A stretch of DNA of 64,000 bases, taken from assembly GCF_963920925.1 (NCBI RefSeq), contig NZ_CAWUDI010000018.1:1-64000 (forward strand). The letters run 5' to 3'. Below are positions 26,518 to 35,590 of this stretch, piece after piece. Every line of letters starts with the position of its first letter. The stretch's first letter is position 1. Both the position numbers and the translations under genes were made by a program. The notes under the pieces were generated by a model that was given only the letters and a program-made list of their open reading frames with translations, was not told where the DNA came from and did not search any database. The stretch comes from Rivularia sp963920925. Lineage in GTDB: Bacteria; Cyanobacteriota; Cyanobacteriia; Cyanobacteriales; Nostocaceae.

Positions 26518-28734
26518 ATGAAACGTCGTCATTTTTTACAATTCACTGGTTCTGCATTAACTGCAATTGGTATCAGTCAGCTAGATATTATCCAGCAGGG
26601 GAATAAATACACAAAAGCTCTCGCACAAAATAAGGGACGTAAATTAGCTTTATTGGTAGGAATTAATAATTACTCTGCGGATATTGGAGCTTTGAGGGGT
26701 TGTGTCAATGATGTGTTGTTACAAAAACAATTATTAACTTATCGTTTTGGTTTTAATCCCCAAGATATACTTACCCTCACAGACTCACAAGCGACTCGCC
26801 AAGGTATTCTAACTGCATTTGAAGAACATTTAATTAAACAAGCTAAACCTGGGGATACCGTAGTATTTCACTTTTCGGGACACGGTGGACAAGTTGAAGA
26901 TCCAGATAAAGATAGCCCCGACGGACTCAATAGTACGCTGATTCCGATTGATTCTCAATCTAATTCCTCTGGTGGTGTAGTGCAAGATATCATGGGACAT
27001 ACGCTGTTTTTACTCATGTATGCGCTGAAAACGGATAATGTCACTGTTGTACTAGATAGCTGTCATTCTGGCGGTGCAAAACGTGGTAATTTTGTAGTGC
27101 GATCGCGTAATAGTAGCAAAAAATTACAAATTAGTCCCAACGAAATTGAATATCAACGCTCCTTGTTAAAACGACTCAATCTTTCTCCTCAAGAGTTTAT
27201 CAGATTACGCCGTCAAAATATCGCCAAAGGAGTTGTTATTGCTTCTGCAAAACGGGAACAATTAGCGGTTGACGCTTCCTTTGATGACTTCTCCGCAGGT
27301 GCATTTACTTATCTATTTACTCAATACCTTTGGCAACAACCAGAAAATGCATCTGTTAAAAGAATATTAGTTGATGTTAGTCGCAGTACTGATATATATT
27401 CTGACACAAAAGGTTACAACCAAATTCCTGAAATAGAATTAAATACTAAACAACCCAATCCACCACTTTACTTTACTCCTTTTAATACAAATTACGCCGA
27501 AGCGGTAGTTACTAAAATTAATGGTAATCAGGTAGATTTATGGTTAGGTGGTGTAGATTCCGAATCTTTAGCAGCCTTTGAGAAAGATGCAGTTTTTACG
27601 GTTGCTGACGGTGGAGGAAAAGGACTTGTAAAATTAGAATCTCGTCAAGGTTTGGTTGGTAAAGGTAGATTAATTAAAGCCGCACAATTAAAACCAGGAA
27701 CGCTTTTACAAGAAAGAATTCGAGGTATTCCCGCAAATCTTAAGTTAAATATCGGACTTGATGATGCTCTCGACGGTAACACTCTTACTGAAGCAAAACA
27801 AGCTTTTCAAGCAATCAACCGCGTATCTGCTTTACCTTTAAGACTGCAAGAAGTACAATATATCTTCGGTGCGATGACGAGTGCAAGACATGGGGATTTT
27901 CAAAAACGTCGCATCTCGAATCTTCCACCAGCAGGTAGTTACGGATTATTTTTAGCAACATTAGACGAAATTGTTCCTAAATCTTTTGGAGATTCGGGAG
28001 AAACAGTTACAGCCGCAATAAAACGTTTAACACCTAAATTTAAATCACTTTTAGCAGCGCGAATTGTGAAACAAATGCTGGGTAATACTAATACTTCAAA
28101 AATCAAAGTTACCGCTTCTATGAATATAGCTGGTAGCCAAAAAGTTATCGCTGAGACTTTTCCAGTTAGGGGTTTAAAAAAAGGAGCCAATCAAACCGCA
28201 CCTGTAAAACCAACAGTAATTACAGAAAACGGTATTCCTAAATTACCCATCGGTACACAAGTTGCATTTCAAATTGAAAATCTTGAATCCGTCCCGCTTT
28301 ATATTAGTATTTTAGTCATTGATGCTGCTGGTGACATGGCGGTAATATTTCCTAATGATTGGGGTGTTTCTGACGATGCAGCATTATTAAGTGCAGGTGA
28401 AAAACGCATAATTCCCAGCCAGGAAGACGGATTTAAATTAACAGTTGGTGAACCATTTGGAATGACTGAAGCGTTAATTCTTGCCAGTACATCTCCATTA
28501 CGGACTTCTCTCAAAGCGCTCAAAGAAATAGCACGTTCGAGAGGTATCAATAAACGTGCATTTGGTACAACAGAAGATGAATTTTTGGACGTTACGGATA
28601 AATTACTGTCGGATTTAGATACTGCTACTCGTGGTGGTTTAAATGTCGAAGGAGTAGAGTTACCAGCAGGAGTACGGGGAGTTGATACCAACAAACTTGC
28701 AGCAATGGGGATACGCTTTAGCGTCGCTCTTTAG
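26518..28734 (+). CDS. Caspase-family (orthocaspase-like) protein with Tat signal
   Basis: 738 residues. The N-terminus KRRHFLQFTGSALTAIGIS fits a twin-arginine export signal. The p20-type caspase domain covers about residues 40-320, with His in FHFSGHGGQ (about 122) and Cys in VLDSCHSGG (about 182), the standard dyad of metacaspase/orthocaspase enzymes. The C-terminal 350 residues contain a DUF4384-like beta domain (LPIGTQVAFQIENLESVPLY). Known family members cleave after Arg/Lys and are linked to stress and cell death. It carries the shared motif upstream and is divergent from the TPR-CHAT gene, suggesting joint control of two caspase-fold proteases. Confidence 0.92.
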   Translation: MKRRHFLQFTGSALTAIGISQLDIIQQGNKYTKALAQNKGRKLALLVGINNYSADIGALRGCVNDVLLQKQLLTYRFGFNPQDILTLTDSQATRQGILTAFEEHLIKQAKPGDTVVFHFSGHGGQVEDPDKDSPDGLNSTLIPIDSQSNSSGGVVQDIMGHTLFLLMYALKTDNVTVVLDSCHSGGAKRGNFVVRSRNSSKKLQISPNEIEYQRSLLKRLNLSPQEFIRLRRQNIAKGVVIASAKREQLAVDASFDDFSAGAFTYLFTQYLWQQPENASVKRILVDVSRSTDIYSDTKGYNQIPEIELNTKQPNPPLYFTPFNTNYAEAVVTKINGNQVDLWLGGVDSESLAAFEKDAVFTVADGGGKGLVKLESRQGLVGKGRLIKAAQLKPGTLLQERIRGIPANLKLNIGLDDALDGNTLTEAKQAFQAINRVSALPLRLQEVQYIFGAMTSARHGDFQKRRISNLPPAGSYGLFLATLDEIVPKSFGDSGETVTAAIKRLTPKFKSLLAARIVKQMLGNTNTSKIKVTASMNIAGSQKVIAETFPVRGLKKGANQTAPVKPTVITENGIPKLPIGTQVAFQIENLESVPLYISILVIDAAGDMAVIFPNDWGVSDDAALLSAGEKRIIPSQEDGFKLTVGEPFGMTEALILASTSPLRTSLKALKEIARSRGINKRAFGTTEDEFLDVTDKLLSDLDTATRGGLNVEGVELPAGVRGVDTNKLAAMGIRFSVAL

Positions 28735-28790
28735 GGCGATCGCTTTTGATGTGGTTGGTTGAATCGACTTCTGGCAACATTCTTACACCA

Positions 28791-28811
28791 CCGGGGAATT
28801 GCATTCCCCGG
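28791..28811. repeat. 21-bp palindrome
   Basis: CCGGGGAATT, G, CATTCCCCGG with CTAATTA following; related to the first hairpin of the repeats at 7661 and 22991. It may also serve as a weak terminator for the caspase gene. Confidence 0.6.
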
Positions 28812-28862
28812 CTAATTACCAATTTCTTTCGTCAATATCGTCTCCCCAATCCTTAATCCTAC

Positions 28863-29090
28863 TTAAATCCAATTGCCCAACAACACATAGGCACCCCAAT
28901 AATAGGGTGATGCATATTTTGATTCTTTCAAAATTTTAATTTGTGCGCGACGTAAGGCTTCTGCTTTGGATATACCCGTTTCTTTCGCTTTTACCAGTTG
29001 TGCATAAAAAGCACTCATTGAATCTGTATTAATGCGAATATCACCACCTTTACTGCTCACAACAATATACAAAAATTGCGATGCTGACAA
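28863..29090 (-). pseudogene. CHAT C-terminal remnant
   Basis: 75 codons: SMSAFYAQLVKAKETGISKA.. ending YASPYYWGAYVLLGNW. This is the last segment of a CHAT domain of the 2970 type (HPYYWSPFVLIG). The His-Cys dyad and all upstream parts are absent. The open part overlaps the next gene region by a few bases. Confidence 0.75.
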
Positions 29091-29116
29091 GTGGTAACAG
29101 TAAAAAACAAATTACA

Positions 29117-29440
29117 ATGATAGATATTGAACATATTGCCACATTTAGGTGGACAACTGAACAAGCATCTAAGTTACAGTCTTTACGGGGTAATATGTCC
29201 CGCCGTGAATTATCTTTAAAAACTCAAGAATTGGGCTTGCGGGTTGCACATCAATATATTCAACAGCTAGAACAACCACATTTATTCACCAAACGTATTA
29301 AGAGTGGCACTTTGACGGTTTCGATTGAACTTCTCAACGTGCTTTGTACTGCTCTTGGAACAGATGTCACTGATTTTTTTAATTCCGCCAAAATTTTAAC
29401 TGTTGTTGGGTCTAAAATACTACCTGAGACAGTAAAATAA
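29117..29440 (+). CDS. XRE-family HTH regulator
   Basis: 107 residues from the ATG at 29117 (the frame extends upstream without a family match). A Cro/CI-type helix-turn-helix covers about residues 12-85: LQSLRGNMSRRELSLKTQEL, YIQQLEQPHLF and VSIELLNVLCTALGTDVTDFF. It probably binds DNA as a dimer. No toxin partner lies adjacent; the next gene is an unknown protein 55 nt downstream. Confidence 0.75.
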   Translation: MIDIEHIATFRWTTEQASKLQSLRGNMSRRELSLKTQELGLRVAHQYIQQLEQPHLFTKRIKSGTLTVSIELLNVLCTALGTDVTDFFNSAKILTVVGSKILPETVK

Positions 29441-29495
29441 AAATAGACATAAAGGCGATCGCGTACAGTTGTTAGAAGTAATAGAAGAATCATGT

Positions 29496-30155
29496 ATGAT
29501 AGACAGCTATCTTGAATGGATAAATCATGCTTTCAATCATCCGGTTGATGAGACAAAATGGCATTTCGATGTTAATGCACCGTACTTTGAGGTGAGCGAT
29601 ATAGAGTTTACTTCTCTATTTATAAAAACAATGGATAGATGTGGCATTGACTTGTTACAATTCGATGATGCTCAGGTCAATCAGGGACTTTGGTATATTT
29701 TCTTTAATGCCTGCTCTGATTATATGTTCCAACTAAAGAGTGTTTCTGTTCCTCGTGAGGATAAAGCAAGAGCAATTGTTGCTATCAAACATTTGTATTC
29801 TGACTGCTTTGAAAAACGTTGTACTCCCACTCTGAGCCATCTTGATGAGCCTGGTTCACCGTTAAATAGTATTTGTTATATGTTATGGGATCTTACTCCT
29901 CTTAATTACTGGGAAGGCTGTGATGATAAAGAGTTTTTATATGAACAGGTTATTGCCGTCTACGCATTTGCTCTTAAATCACCAAATATTGCTTGTGTGG
30001 AAAGTGCATTGCATGGGCTTGGTCACACCCATATGGAAGCACCAAAGTTAGTGGAGCAAGTTGTGGATGAATTTCTGCGGGAGAATAAGTTTTTTAATGA
30101 AAACGAAGACCTGCTGTCTTATGTAGAATATGTAAAAACTGGTGCTGTTTTGTAG
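29496..30155 (+). CDS. Hypothetical protein, HEAT-like helical
   Basis: 219 residues from the ATG at 29496. No known family is recognised. It is rich in Trp, Cys and acidic residues, predicted mostly helical, with no signal or membrane segment. The C-terminal part (VIAVYAFALKSPNIACVESA, LHGLGHTHMEAPKLVEQVVD) resembles one HEAT-like helical repeat, typical of immunity-like or adaptor proteins. It may form a unit with the HTH gene 55 nt upstream. Confidence 0.65.
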   Translation: MIDSYLEWINHAFNHPVDETKWHFDVNAPYFEVSDIEFTSLFIKTMDRCGIDLLQFDDAQVNQGLWYIFFNACSDYMFQLKSVSVPREDKARAIVAIKHLYSDCFEKRCTPTLSHLDEPGSPLNSICYMLWDLTPLNYWEGCDDKEFLYEQVIAVYAFALKSPNIACVESALHGLGHTHMEAPKLVEQVVDEFLRENKFFNENEDLLSYVEYVKTGAVL

Positions 30156-30664
30156 TTTGGTTGTCGTGGCGTTCTTCGCCGATGTCTTGAAGTGCGTATC
30201 GTTAATCGTGAAACCGCAAAACCTAAATAAAATCGATTCGCTCTTATGTCCAGCATCAACTACCACTTCTCAAACAGAGGATTTGGCGCGATCGCTCTTT
30301 ACACTCTGCTTTATGGAGGTGCGATCGCTCTTAACTGCAAATAGAGCGATCGCTTCGAGTAAAGCGAAACGCAGATCGCCACTTATGGGAGAAGCCCTGT
30401 CGGTAGTTGCAGAGTACTGAGCGTGAAAAAGAACCTATTCGCAATTTGTTGTATGTATTTATACATATTTTTGGGAATATTGTAGTAATATTGACAGTGT
30501 TTGCTGTTCAAATACAAACATTTAAGCTTGTAAATTCCGTATATACATAGCTCAGGCTGTGCAAAACATCGAATTATAATTAGGCAATATTTCAGTAAAA
30601 ATATTTAGAGACGCTAGTGGTTTGATGTAGCTAATATAGCTGTTATATCACTCACTACGTCATT
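30156..30664. other. Non-coding stretch rich in HIP1 sites
   Basis: About 510 bp with no convincing gene. GCGATCGC or GATCGC octamer-like sites cluster at 30287-30380, the densest HIP1 cluster noticed in the window; the rest is AT-rich. Confidence 0.5.
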
Positions 30665-30817
30665 TTATGTCGTGGTTCTTAAACTAAATGGCACGATGCC
30701 GCTTACGTCTGCTAATCTCGCTGCTGCTCGAACGCTAGCTTTCCCTCTACCTTGGGCATCAACTTCAATTTCTGATTTTGTCTGCTCAACAACATCAGCC
30801 AATGATAACTGTGTCAT
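30665..30817 (-). CDS. Small phage-like protein fragment
   Basis: 50 codons from an ATG at 30817: MTQLSLADVVEQTKSEIEVD.., RGKASVRAAARLADVSGIVPF. The middle resembles the N-terminus of phage-type regulatory proteins in which a Gly-Lys-Ala-Ser start is followed by an AARLAGV helix. It stops soon after, so it is probably the front end of a truncated gene. It is divergent from the HTH gene at 30999 with repeated sites between, as in a phage immunity region. Confidence 0.45.
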   Translation of the reverse strand: MTQLSLADVVEQTKSEIEVDAQGRGKASVRAAARLADVSGIVPFSLRTTT

Positions 30818-30905
30818 AATTTCAACTGCTCCTTATTTACGTTTTGGGCAGAGCGGGCACGTTACTCTTGCCGGAGGGTGCCTGTTCTTTATCTTCTGAT
30901 TGTAT

Positions 30906-30940
30906 ACTGATGTACGACACTTGTTGACTGATGTACAACA
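30906..30940. promoter_or_regulatory. Direct-repeat operator candidate
   Basis: ACTGATGTACGACA at 30906 and ACTGATGTACAACA at 30927, 21 bp apart (two helical turns), in the divergent region between the small phage-like ORF and the HTH gene. A repressor binding pair is the simplest reading. Confidence 0.55.
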
Positions 30941-30998
30941 ATAATATATATTAAATGTAGGACGACAGTTTACATGTTAGAGATGTTGAACGGTAAAT

Positions 30999-31235
30999 AT
31001 GGTGAAAATCAGGCGTTATGTAGATGTTGAGGCATCTGGAATAGGAGAGAAAATTAAGCAAGCTAGAAAGGCATCGGGGCGATCGGTTGAAGTTTTAGCG
31101 GGAGCAGCGGGGATTAGTCGCACCTACTGGCATGATGTTGAGGCAGAAAGGATACGCGATGCTTTACCTGAAAACACTCTTAGAAGAATTGAGCAAGTAC
31201 TTGATGTTGATTTTGGAGTCAAATTTGACGATTAA
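30999..31235 (+). CDS. Small XRE-type HTH repressor
   Basis: 78 residues. A helix-turn-helix (residues 14-70: IGEKIKQARKASGRSVEVLA, GISRTYWHDVEAERI, LRRIEQVLDVDFG) is nearly the whole protein, as in CI/Cro-like repressors. The direct repeats at 30906-30940 in front of it are probable autoregulatory sites. Codon use and GC look like the surroundings. Confidence 0.75.
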   Translation: MVKIRRYVDVEASGIGEKIKQARKASGRSVEVLAGAAGISRTYWHDVEAERIRDALPENTLRRIEQVLDVDFGVKFDD

Positions 31236-31329
31236 CCTCAAGACGCAAATTAATTTATCTTCTCATTACTACCGTTTATAGTAATGAGGTAGTGGCTTTC
31301 GATGCTTGCGATCGCGTTTCCACCATAAA

Positions 31330-31364
31330 CAAAAAAAAGCCCAGTTGACTTAACAACCAGGCTT
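31330..31364 (-). terminator. Terminator of hsp20
   Basis: On the minus strand AAGCCTGGTTG and CAACTGGGCTT pair around a 6-nt loop and are followed by eight T. It lies 41 nt after the hsp20 stop codon. Confidence 0.75.
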
Positions 31365-31405
31365 CACACATTACAACGTCACACTGCACTTACGTACAAG
31401 AAACC

Positions 31406-31819
31406 TTAATTTTGCTCCAAGCTAACTTTAACTACCTTGTTCTTTTCTTCTTCGCTTTTAGGTAGTGTCAAGTTCAAAATACCGTCTTTATATTCTGCGG
31501 TAACGTTAGTATTTTGAATTCTTACTTTGAGGGGAATTACACGCTGGAACTTACCGTAGTAGAATTCAGAACGAGTATCATCTTTATGCTCTGCTTTGCG
31601 TTCTGCAATTACTTTGACTGCATTGGCGGTAACTTCAATATCTACATCTTCAGGCGACATCCCAGGAAGTTCGAGTCTTAAATGCAGCGCATCTTCAGTT
31701 TCGGTCAGTTCGGCTGCTGGAGTTCTAAATGCTGGTGTTTGAATATCTTCAAAAACCCGGTCAAGTTGACGTTGCATTGCGTTCATTTCTGCCCAAGGAT
31801 TGTAACGTGCAATAGCCAT
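31406..31819 (-). CDS. hspA: Hsp20 small heat-shock protein
   Basis: 137 residues. An alpha-crystallin domain spans about residues 40-130: LHLRLELPGMSPEDVDIEVT, VKVIAERK, GKFQRVIPLKVRI and the conserved GILNLTLPK. The short N-terminal arm (MAIARYNPWAEMNAMQRQLD) is typical of the cyanobacterial HspA group. It is an ATP-independent chaperone that binds unfolding proteins and, in cyanobacteria, is also linked to thylakoid stability. A clear AGGAG ribosome binding site is present. Single gene with its own terminator. Confidence 0.93.
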   Translation of the reverse strand: MAIARYNPWAEMNAMQRQLDRVFEDIQTPAFRTPAAELTETEDALHLRLELPGMSPEDVDIEVTANAVKVIAERKAEHKDDTRSEFYYGKFQRVIPLKVRIQNTNVTAEYKDGILNLTLPKSEEEKNKVVKVSLEQN

Positions 31820-32128
31820 ATCTTTTTAACTCCTAGATGGAAGGTTTAGTTAATGAGTAGTTTTAATTTGTTTCTTTGATTCCTATAGTAGTGATTATTA
31901 AATGAGTAGTAAATTCGGTTTTTATCACTAATTAATTGATGAATACCGACCAATTAAATAAGGTTAATTAGAGGTACGGTAAACTGTAATATTATTGATA
32001 CGGTTTACTCGATAACATTCTTTGATTTTTATACTTAAGCTGCTAACTATATTTAAGAGACGCAAATGAATAGTTTAGAACGACAGTCGTTCACGCAGCG
32101 ATTAGACCTGCCGTAGGCATCACACTCC

Positions 32129-33133
32129 TTAACCCGCACTAATTGAACTTCCCCATTTCTCAGCAACTTCCACTCCAAAGCCTCCAGCTTCCAGGTGACG
32201 ACCCAGCGATTCGATGATGGGCATAGCAATACTAATCCCAAACAAAGCATTAAAACCCGCAACAACTATTGGCGCAGATAATAGAACTGCAAATTCGGGT
32301 AACAAAGCCAACACCGCAATCAAAATTATGAAAACAATTGGTGTCGCAATCCCCGCTGCCTTAGCTGCCTCAAAAATTAACTCTTTGTACTTATCAACAG
32401 TAATATCACCTCGGTAAAGGTCGAGCGAGTAAGAAATCGCCGTCACTATAACTTGCGTGAGAATCGCCGTTCCCGTTGCAGTAATACCAAGACGGGCAAT
32501 AGTTCCCGAATTCACAATTATCGAATCAATTGCGTTGTATACCCGAATATGAAACTGTTCGCCGACCGTCATCACCTTAGCACCGCGACGGATGTTATCA
32601 GCGCCTACTTCCCAAACAATGTTGTCTGCACTATTCGAGCCACCTTGCGATCGCGGATAGATATGACTGCCGTGCTTATCCCGAAGAAACTCTCTAATTG
32701 CACGTTCTTGTCCTTCAAGCTTAGATGTACCGGGAATTTTCTCGAATAATTTCATCACATCGGCATCGCTTCTCGGCGCATCCCCTACCCTAACCCCCGC
32801 TCGATACCGCAGACGTTGAGCAATTTTCGGCATTTCTGCTGCTAGCTCTTGGGCAGTTTTCGGTACATCAGCAAGCGAATTAACAATTGTCATACCTGCC
32901 GCACTAGCATCAACTGCCACTGTTTTGACGTTTTCTATTGCTCGGTCGATTGCACTTATAGTTTTTACGGACTGCTCTTTGACACTTTCAACAGTAGATA
33001 GAGTCGAATTTATAGCGGTATCCGCATTCGTTTTAGCCGCATCCAAGGCTTCATTAACACGAGTTGCCGTTTCTTCAACAGCATTTTTGGCTGTGTCAGC
33101 TAACTTACTCGCTTCAATAAATAAATTTATCAT
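32129..33133 (-). CDS. Unknown membrane protein with an HNH-like motif
   Basis: 334 residues, not assigned to a family. Three parts are visible: an Ala-rich N-terminal coiled-coil (about 1-110; heptads of Ala/Val/Thr), a central segment HGSHIYPRSQGGSNSADNIV (about 153-172) that resembles the HNH nuclease pattern H-x-x-P-R-S-x-G-G-x-x-x-x-x-N, and a C-terminal third with two or three hydrophobic segments (about 205-235 and 262-310). A membrane-linked nuclease toxin is possible, but no immunity gene is obvious nearby. Confidence 0.6.
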   Translation of the reverse strand: MINLFIEASKLADTAKNAVEETATRVNEALDAAKTNADTAINSTLSTVESVKEQSVKTISAIDRAIENVKTVAVDASAAGMTIVNSLADVPKTAQELAAEMPKIAQRLRYRAGVRVGDAPRSDADVMKLFEKIPGTSKLEGQERAIREFLRDKHGSHIYPRSQGGSNSADNIVWEVGADNIRRGAKVMTVGEQFHIRVYNAIDSIIVNSGTIARLGITATGTAILTQVIVTAISYSLDLYRGDITVDKYKELIFEAAKAAGIATPIVFIILIAVLALLPEFAVLLSAPIVVAGFNALFGISIAMPIIESLGRHLEAGGFGVEVAEKWGSSISAG

Positions 33134-33408
33134 ATATATAGTTGTGAAAACGCCTTTATCATCGCTTATAGGCGATAGAGTAATTATTAAATTATCACCA
33201 TAACAGTAAATTTTTGCAAGTAGTTTGTATTTTATATTACTTAAACTTTAATTATGGCTGAACCTCATGACCTCAATATAATTGACACTAGATATGCAGC
33301 ATTAGTTGCAATTTTGCTGCGATCGCCCATGATGAGAGCCGAGTTTAGCGATCGCTCTGATTAATTATCCGTAATATCACATTTTTTGTTAAGCTAATCT
33401 TGATACAA

Positions 33409-34062
33409 ATGTTAGTATCAGTACACTTAAACAAAAAATCTCAGATTTTGACCTTAATAAAAAATCTAGCTTTACTGTCTGCCACAGTTTTCGCTGCCAC
33501 ATCTGGATTACTTTTCGGGACAATGCAAGTCGCTTTTGCATTAAATTGGAACTGGAATTATTCTGGCACTGGCATCGCGGCGGACGGTACTTTCATTACT
33601 AATGACACCCCTAACAATTTGGGCTTTTACCAGATTTTGGGAATTACAGGTACGCGCAATAGTGAAACAATTACTGGCTTGCAAGCTGCCGGGACTCCAA
33701 TACCGGGCAACGAACCTTTTAATGTTGACAATTTAATTAGTCTTAACGCTCAGCAGTTAACGGGTGACGGTTTTGGGTATTCTACCTCTGGGGGAAATTT
33801 TGTTAGTCCGTTTTTTGCTAGTTTTTTACCGACACCGGGTTATTTAGAGGTTTTTTCTGCGCCGCCAATCTTACCAGGTTTTGAAAATTTGGTATCGCCC
33901 GATAGCGAGCTACCTGTTAGTTTTTCTGCAACTATAATAACTGTTCCCGAACCCACCTCTATCCTTAGCCTACTTGCCCTCGGCATTCTCGGCGCTGGTT
34001 TCCTGCCTAAACGCAAGAAGCTAACCTCTCAAAAAAGCCCATCTTTACTGTCGATGAAATAG
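33409..34062 (+). CDS. PEP-CTERM surface protein
   Basis: 217 residues from the ATG at 33409. A signal peptide (LLSATVFAATSGLLFGTMQVA) is followed by a beta-rich domain and, at the end, the sorting signal VPEPTSIL, a hydrophobic helix (LLALGILGAGFL) and a KRKK tail. PEP-CTERM signals are processed by exosortase-type enzymes in the membrane; none is encoded in this window. Function of the mature protein unknown. Confidence 0.85.
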   Translation: MLVSVHLNKKSQILTLIKNLALLSATVFAATSGLLFGTMQVAFALNWNWNYSGTGIAADGTFITNDTPNNLGFYQILGITGTRNSETITGLQAAGTPIPGNEPFNVDNLISLNAQQLTGDGFGYSTSGGNFVSPFFASFLPTPGYLEVFSAPPILPGFENLVSPDSELPVSFSATIITVPEPTSILSLLALGILGAGFLPKRKKLTSQKSPSLLSMK

Positions 34063-34313
34063 CAATGCATTCAGGTTTGCAGTGCGATAGTATCCGTCAA
34101 AAGTCAGCTTTTTTATAGATGTTGAATATCGGGTTAGGGATCGCCTAACTTGCATACTGAAGCTGCAAACTCAGCAAAATGCTGTCAGTTCCCAGTTGAT
34201 GGTTGAATATGGCATTGAGCCAGGATGCGTGTAAAAACCTGCAATATGCCCTCAAAAGGCTTGATGAGCGCGTTGTAAATAACGACTTTTTAACTTTAAT
34301 GTAGCAAATTTAC

Positions 34314-34338
34314 AAACCCTTACATGGTAAGGGTTTTT
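34314..34338 (+). terminator. Rho-independent terminator
   Basis: AACCCTTAC / GTAAGGGTT stem with a 3-nt loop followed by TTTT. It lies 250 nt after the PEP-CTERM stop and directly before the truncated coaBC piece, so it may belong to a lost gene. Confidence 0.7.
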
Positions 34339-34346
34339 AGATCATT

Positions 34347-34613
34347 TTGCCGGAAATTACTTGTATCTCGGCTCAATGCCATATACTGACTCCAGCTTAT
34401 GAGAAGTTGCAAAGAAAGAATTTAGATGCAATTATTGCTAATCCCATAGATCAAATTGGTAGCGGTTTCGGCAGCGATACGAATAAAGCTATATATATAG
34501 ATAAGCAAGGGAAAGAAGTTGAGATTCCCATGTGTTCCAAGTTGGAAATGGCTCATCGGATATTAGACTTGGTTAATTATTCTCAGCAGATGGATCGGGA
34601 AAGTTGGACTTGA
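34347..34613 (+). pseudogene. 3' fragment of coaBC (dfp)
   Basis: 88 codons: LQRKNLDAIIANPIDQ.., SGFGSDTNKAIYIDKQG, CSKLEMAHRILDLV. This is the C-terminal end of the CoaB (phosphopantothenate-cysteine ligase) half of the bifunctional CoaBC protein; the NPI and FGSD motifs are characteristic. The nucleotide-binding region and the whole CoaC half are missing, so it is inactive. A functional copy must lie elsewhere. Confidence 0.8.
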
Positions 34614-34729
34614 CAAAAATTAAATTATGTGATTTGAAATATTGTGTATAGCCTTCTCCTAAAGCTAAAGAGTTGAAACTTTAAAATTCCAATCTCAAAC
34701 CTCAAATCTAAAATTATTTTGGTCAAATA

Positions 34730-34791
34730 GGAGTTTAATAATAAGTAAAACCAATTTTATCGGAGTTTAATAATAAGTGAAACCAATTTTA
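34730..34791 (+). repeat. 30-bp tandem duplication spanning the amidase start
   Basis: GGAGTTTAATAATAAGTA and GGAGTTTAATAATAAGTG, each followed by AAACCAATTTTA, are 32 bp apart. The first copy has GTA where the second has the GTG start codon (34777), so the duplication includes both the ribosome binding site and the start. Confidence 0.85.
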
Positions 34792-35415
34792 GGTTTAGCG
34801 ATCAGTTCCATATTCATTCCTTTACCAGCTTTTGCACAGGTACAATTACAACCATTATCTGGTATCAAAATTTTAGTGAACCCAGGACACGGAGGGCAAG
34901 AAACTGGTGCAGCTGGTCCAACAGGATACTTAGCTAAAGATGTCAGCTTGAGTGTATCTAAGTTGCTACGTGATGAACTGGTGTTAAGAGGTGCAATAGT
35001 GGTGATGACGCGAGAAGATGACATAGAATTAAGTTTATCTGATCGCCAAGCCATGATTGATCAACAAGAACCAGCCATAGCTATAACTATACATTACACA
35101 GCAGTACCTGACGACGGAGATGCGGAAAATAGCAAGGGTATTAGAACTTTTTGGTATCATTCCCAGGCTCATAGTCTAGCCGTTTTTTTGCATAATTATC
35201 TAGTTAACCAGCTAGAACGTTCATCAATGGGGGTGTTTTGGAATAACTTAGCTTTAACTCGTCCTTCTACAGCACCATCAGTAGTAATGGAACTGGGTTT
35301 TATGACTAATCCTGAAGAATTTGAATGGATAGTTAACACCAATGAACAAAAAAAATTAGCGCGAGTTTTGGCAGATGGTATTGTTGAGTGGTTTCAAAGT
35401 GTAACCACTCTGTAA
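34777..35415 (+). CDS. N-acetylmuramoyl-L-alanine amidase-like protein with altered zinc site
   Basis: 212 residues with a GTG start and a signal peptide (LAISSIFIPLPAFAQ). The Amidase_3 fold is clear: NPGHGGQETGA (zinc His), VVMTREDD, ITIHYTA (zinc His), VVMELGFMTNPEEF (catalytic Glu). The zinc-ligand Glu normally found in an EKDVNL-type motif reads LAKDVSL here, so one ligand is Ala. The protein is also much shorter than the usual cyanobacterial amidase, which has long N-terminal domains. It may be a dead paralogue or a peptidoglycan-binding form. Confidence 0.8.
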   Translation: MKPILGLAISSIFIPLPAFAQVQLQPLSGIKILVNPGHGGQETGAAGPTGYLAKDVSLSVSKLLRDELVLRGAIVVMTREDDIELSLSDRQAMIDQQEPAIAITIHYTAVPDDGDAENSKGIRTFWYHSQAHSLAVFLHNYLVNQLERSSMGVFWNNLALTRPSTAPSVVMELGFMTNPEEFEWIVNTNEQKKLARVLADGIVEWFQSVTTL

Positions 35416-35590
35416 TTACCAATTGATAATTATTGATATTTTTTCTACTTTAACAATCCTTTTTATTAATGAATTACCAACCCATCACTATTTGAACAAT
35501 TGAATGTAATGAAGATAGTTTAATATCGCTGTCAACCAAAACTCTTCTCCAAATCGGCGGTCGGATCAGCTACGCATTACAACAATAGAA

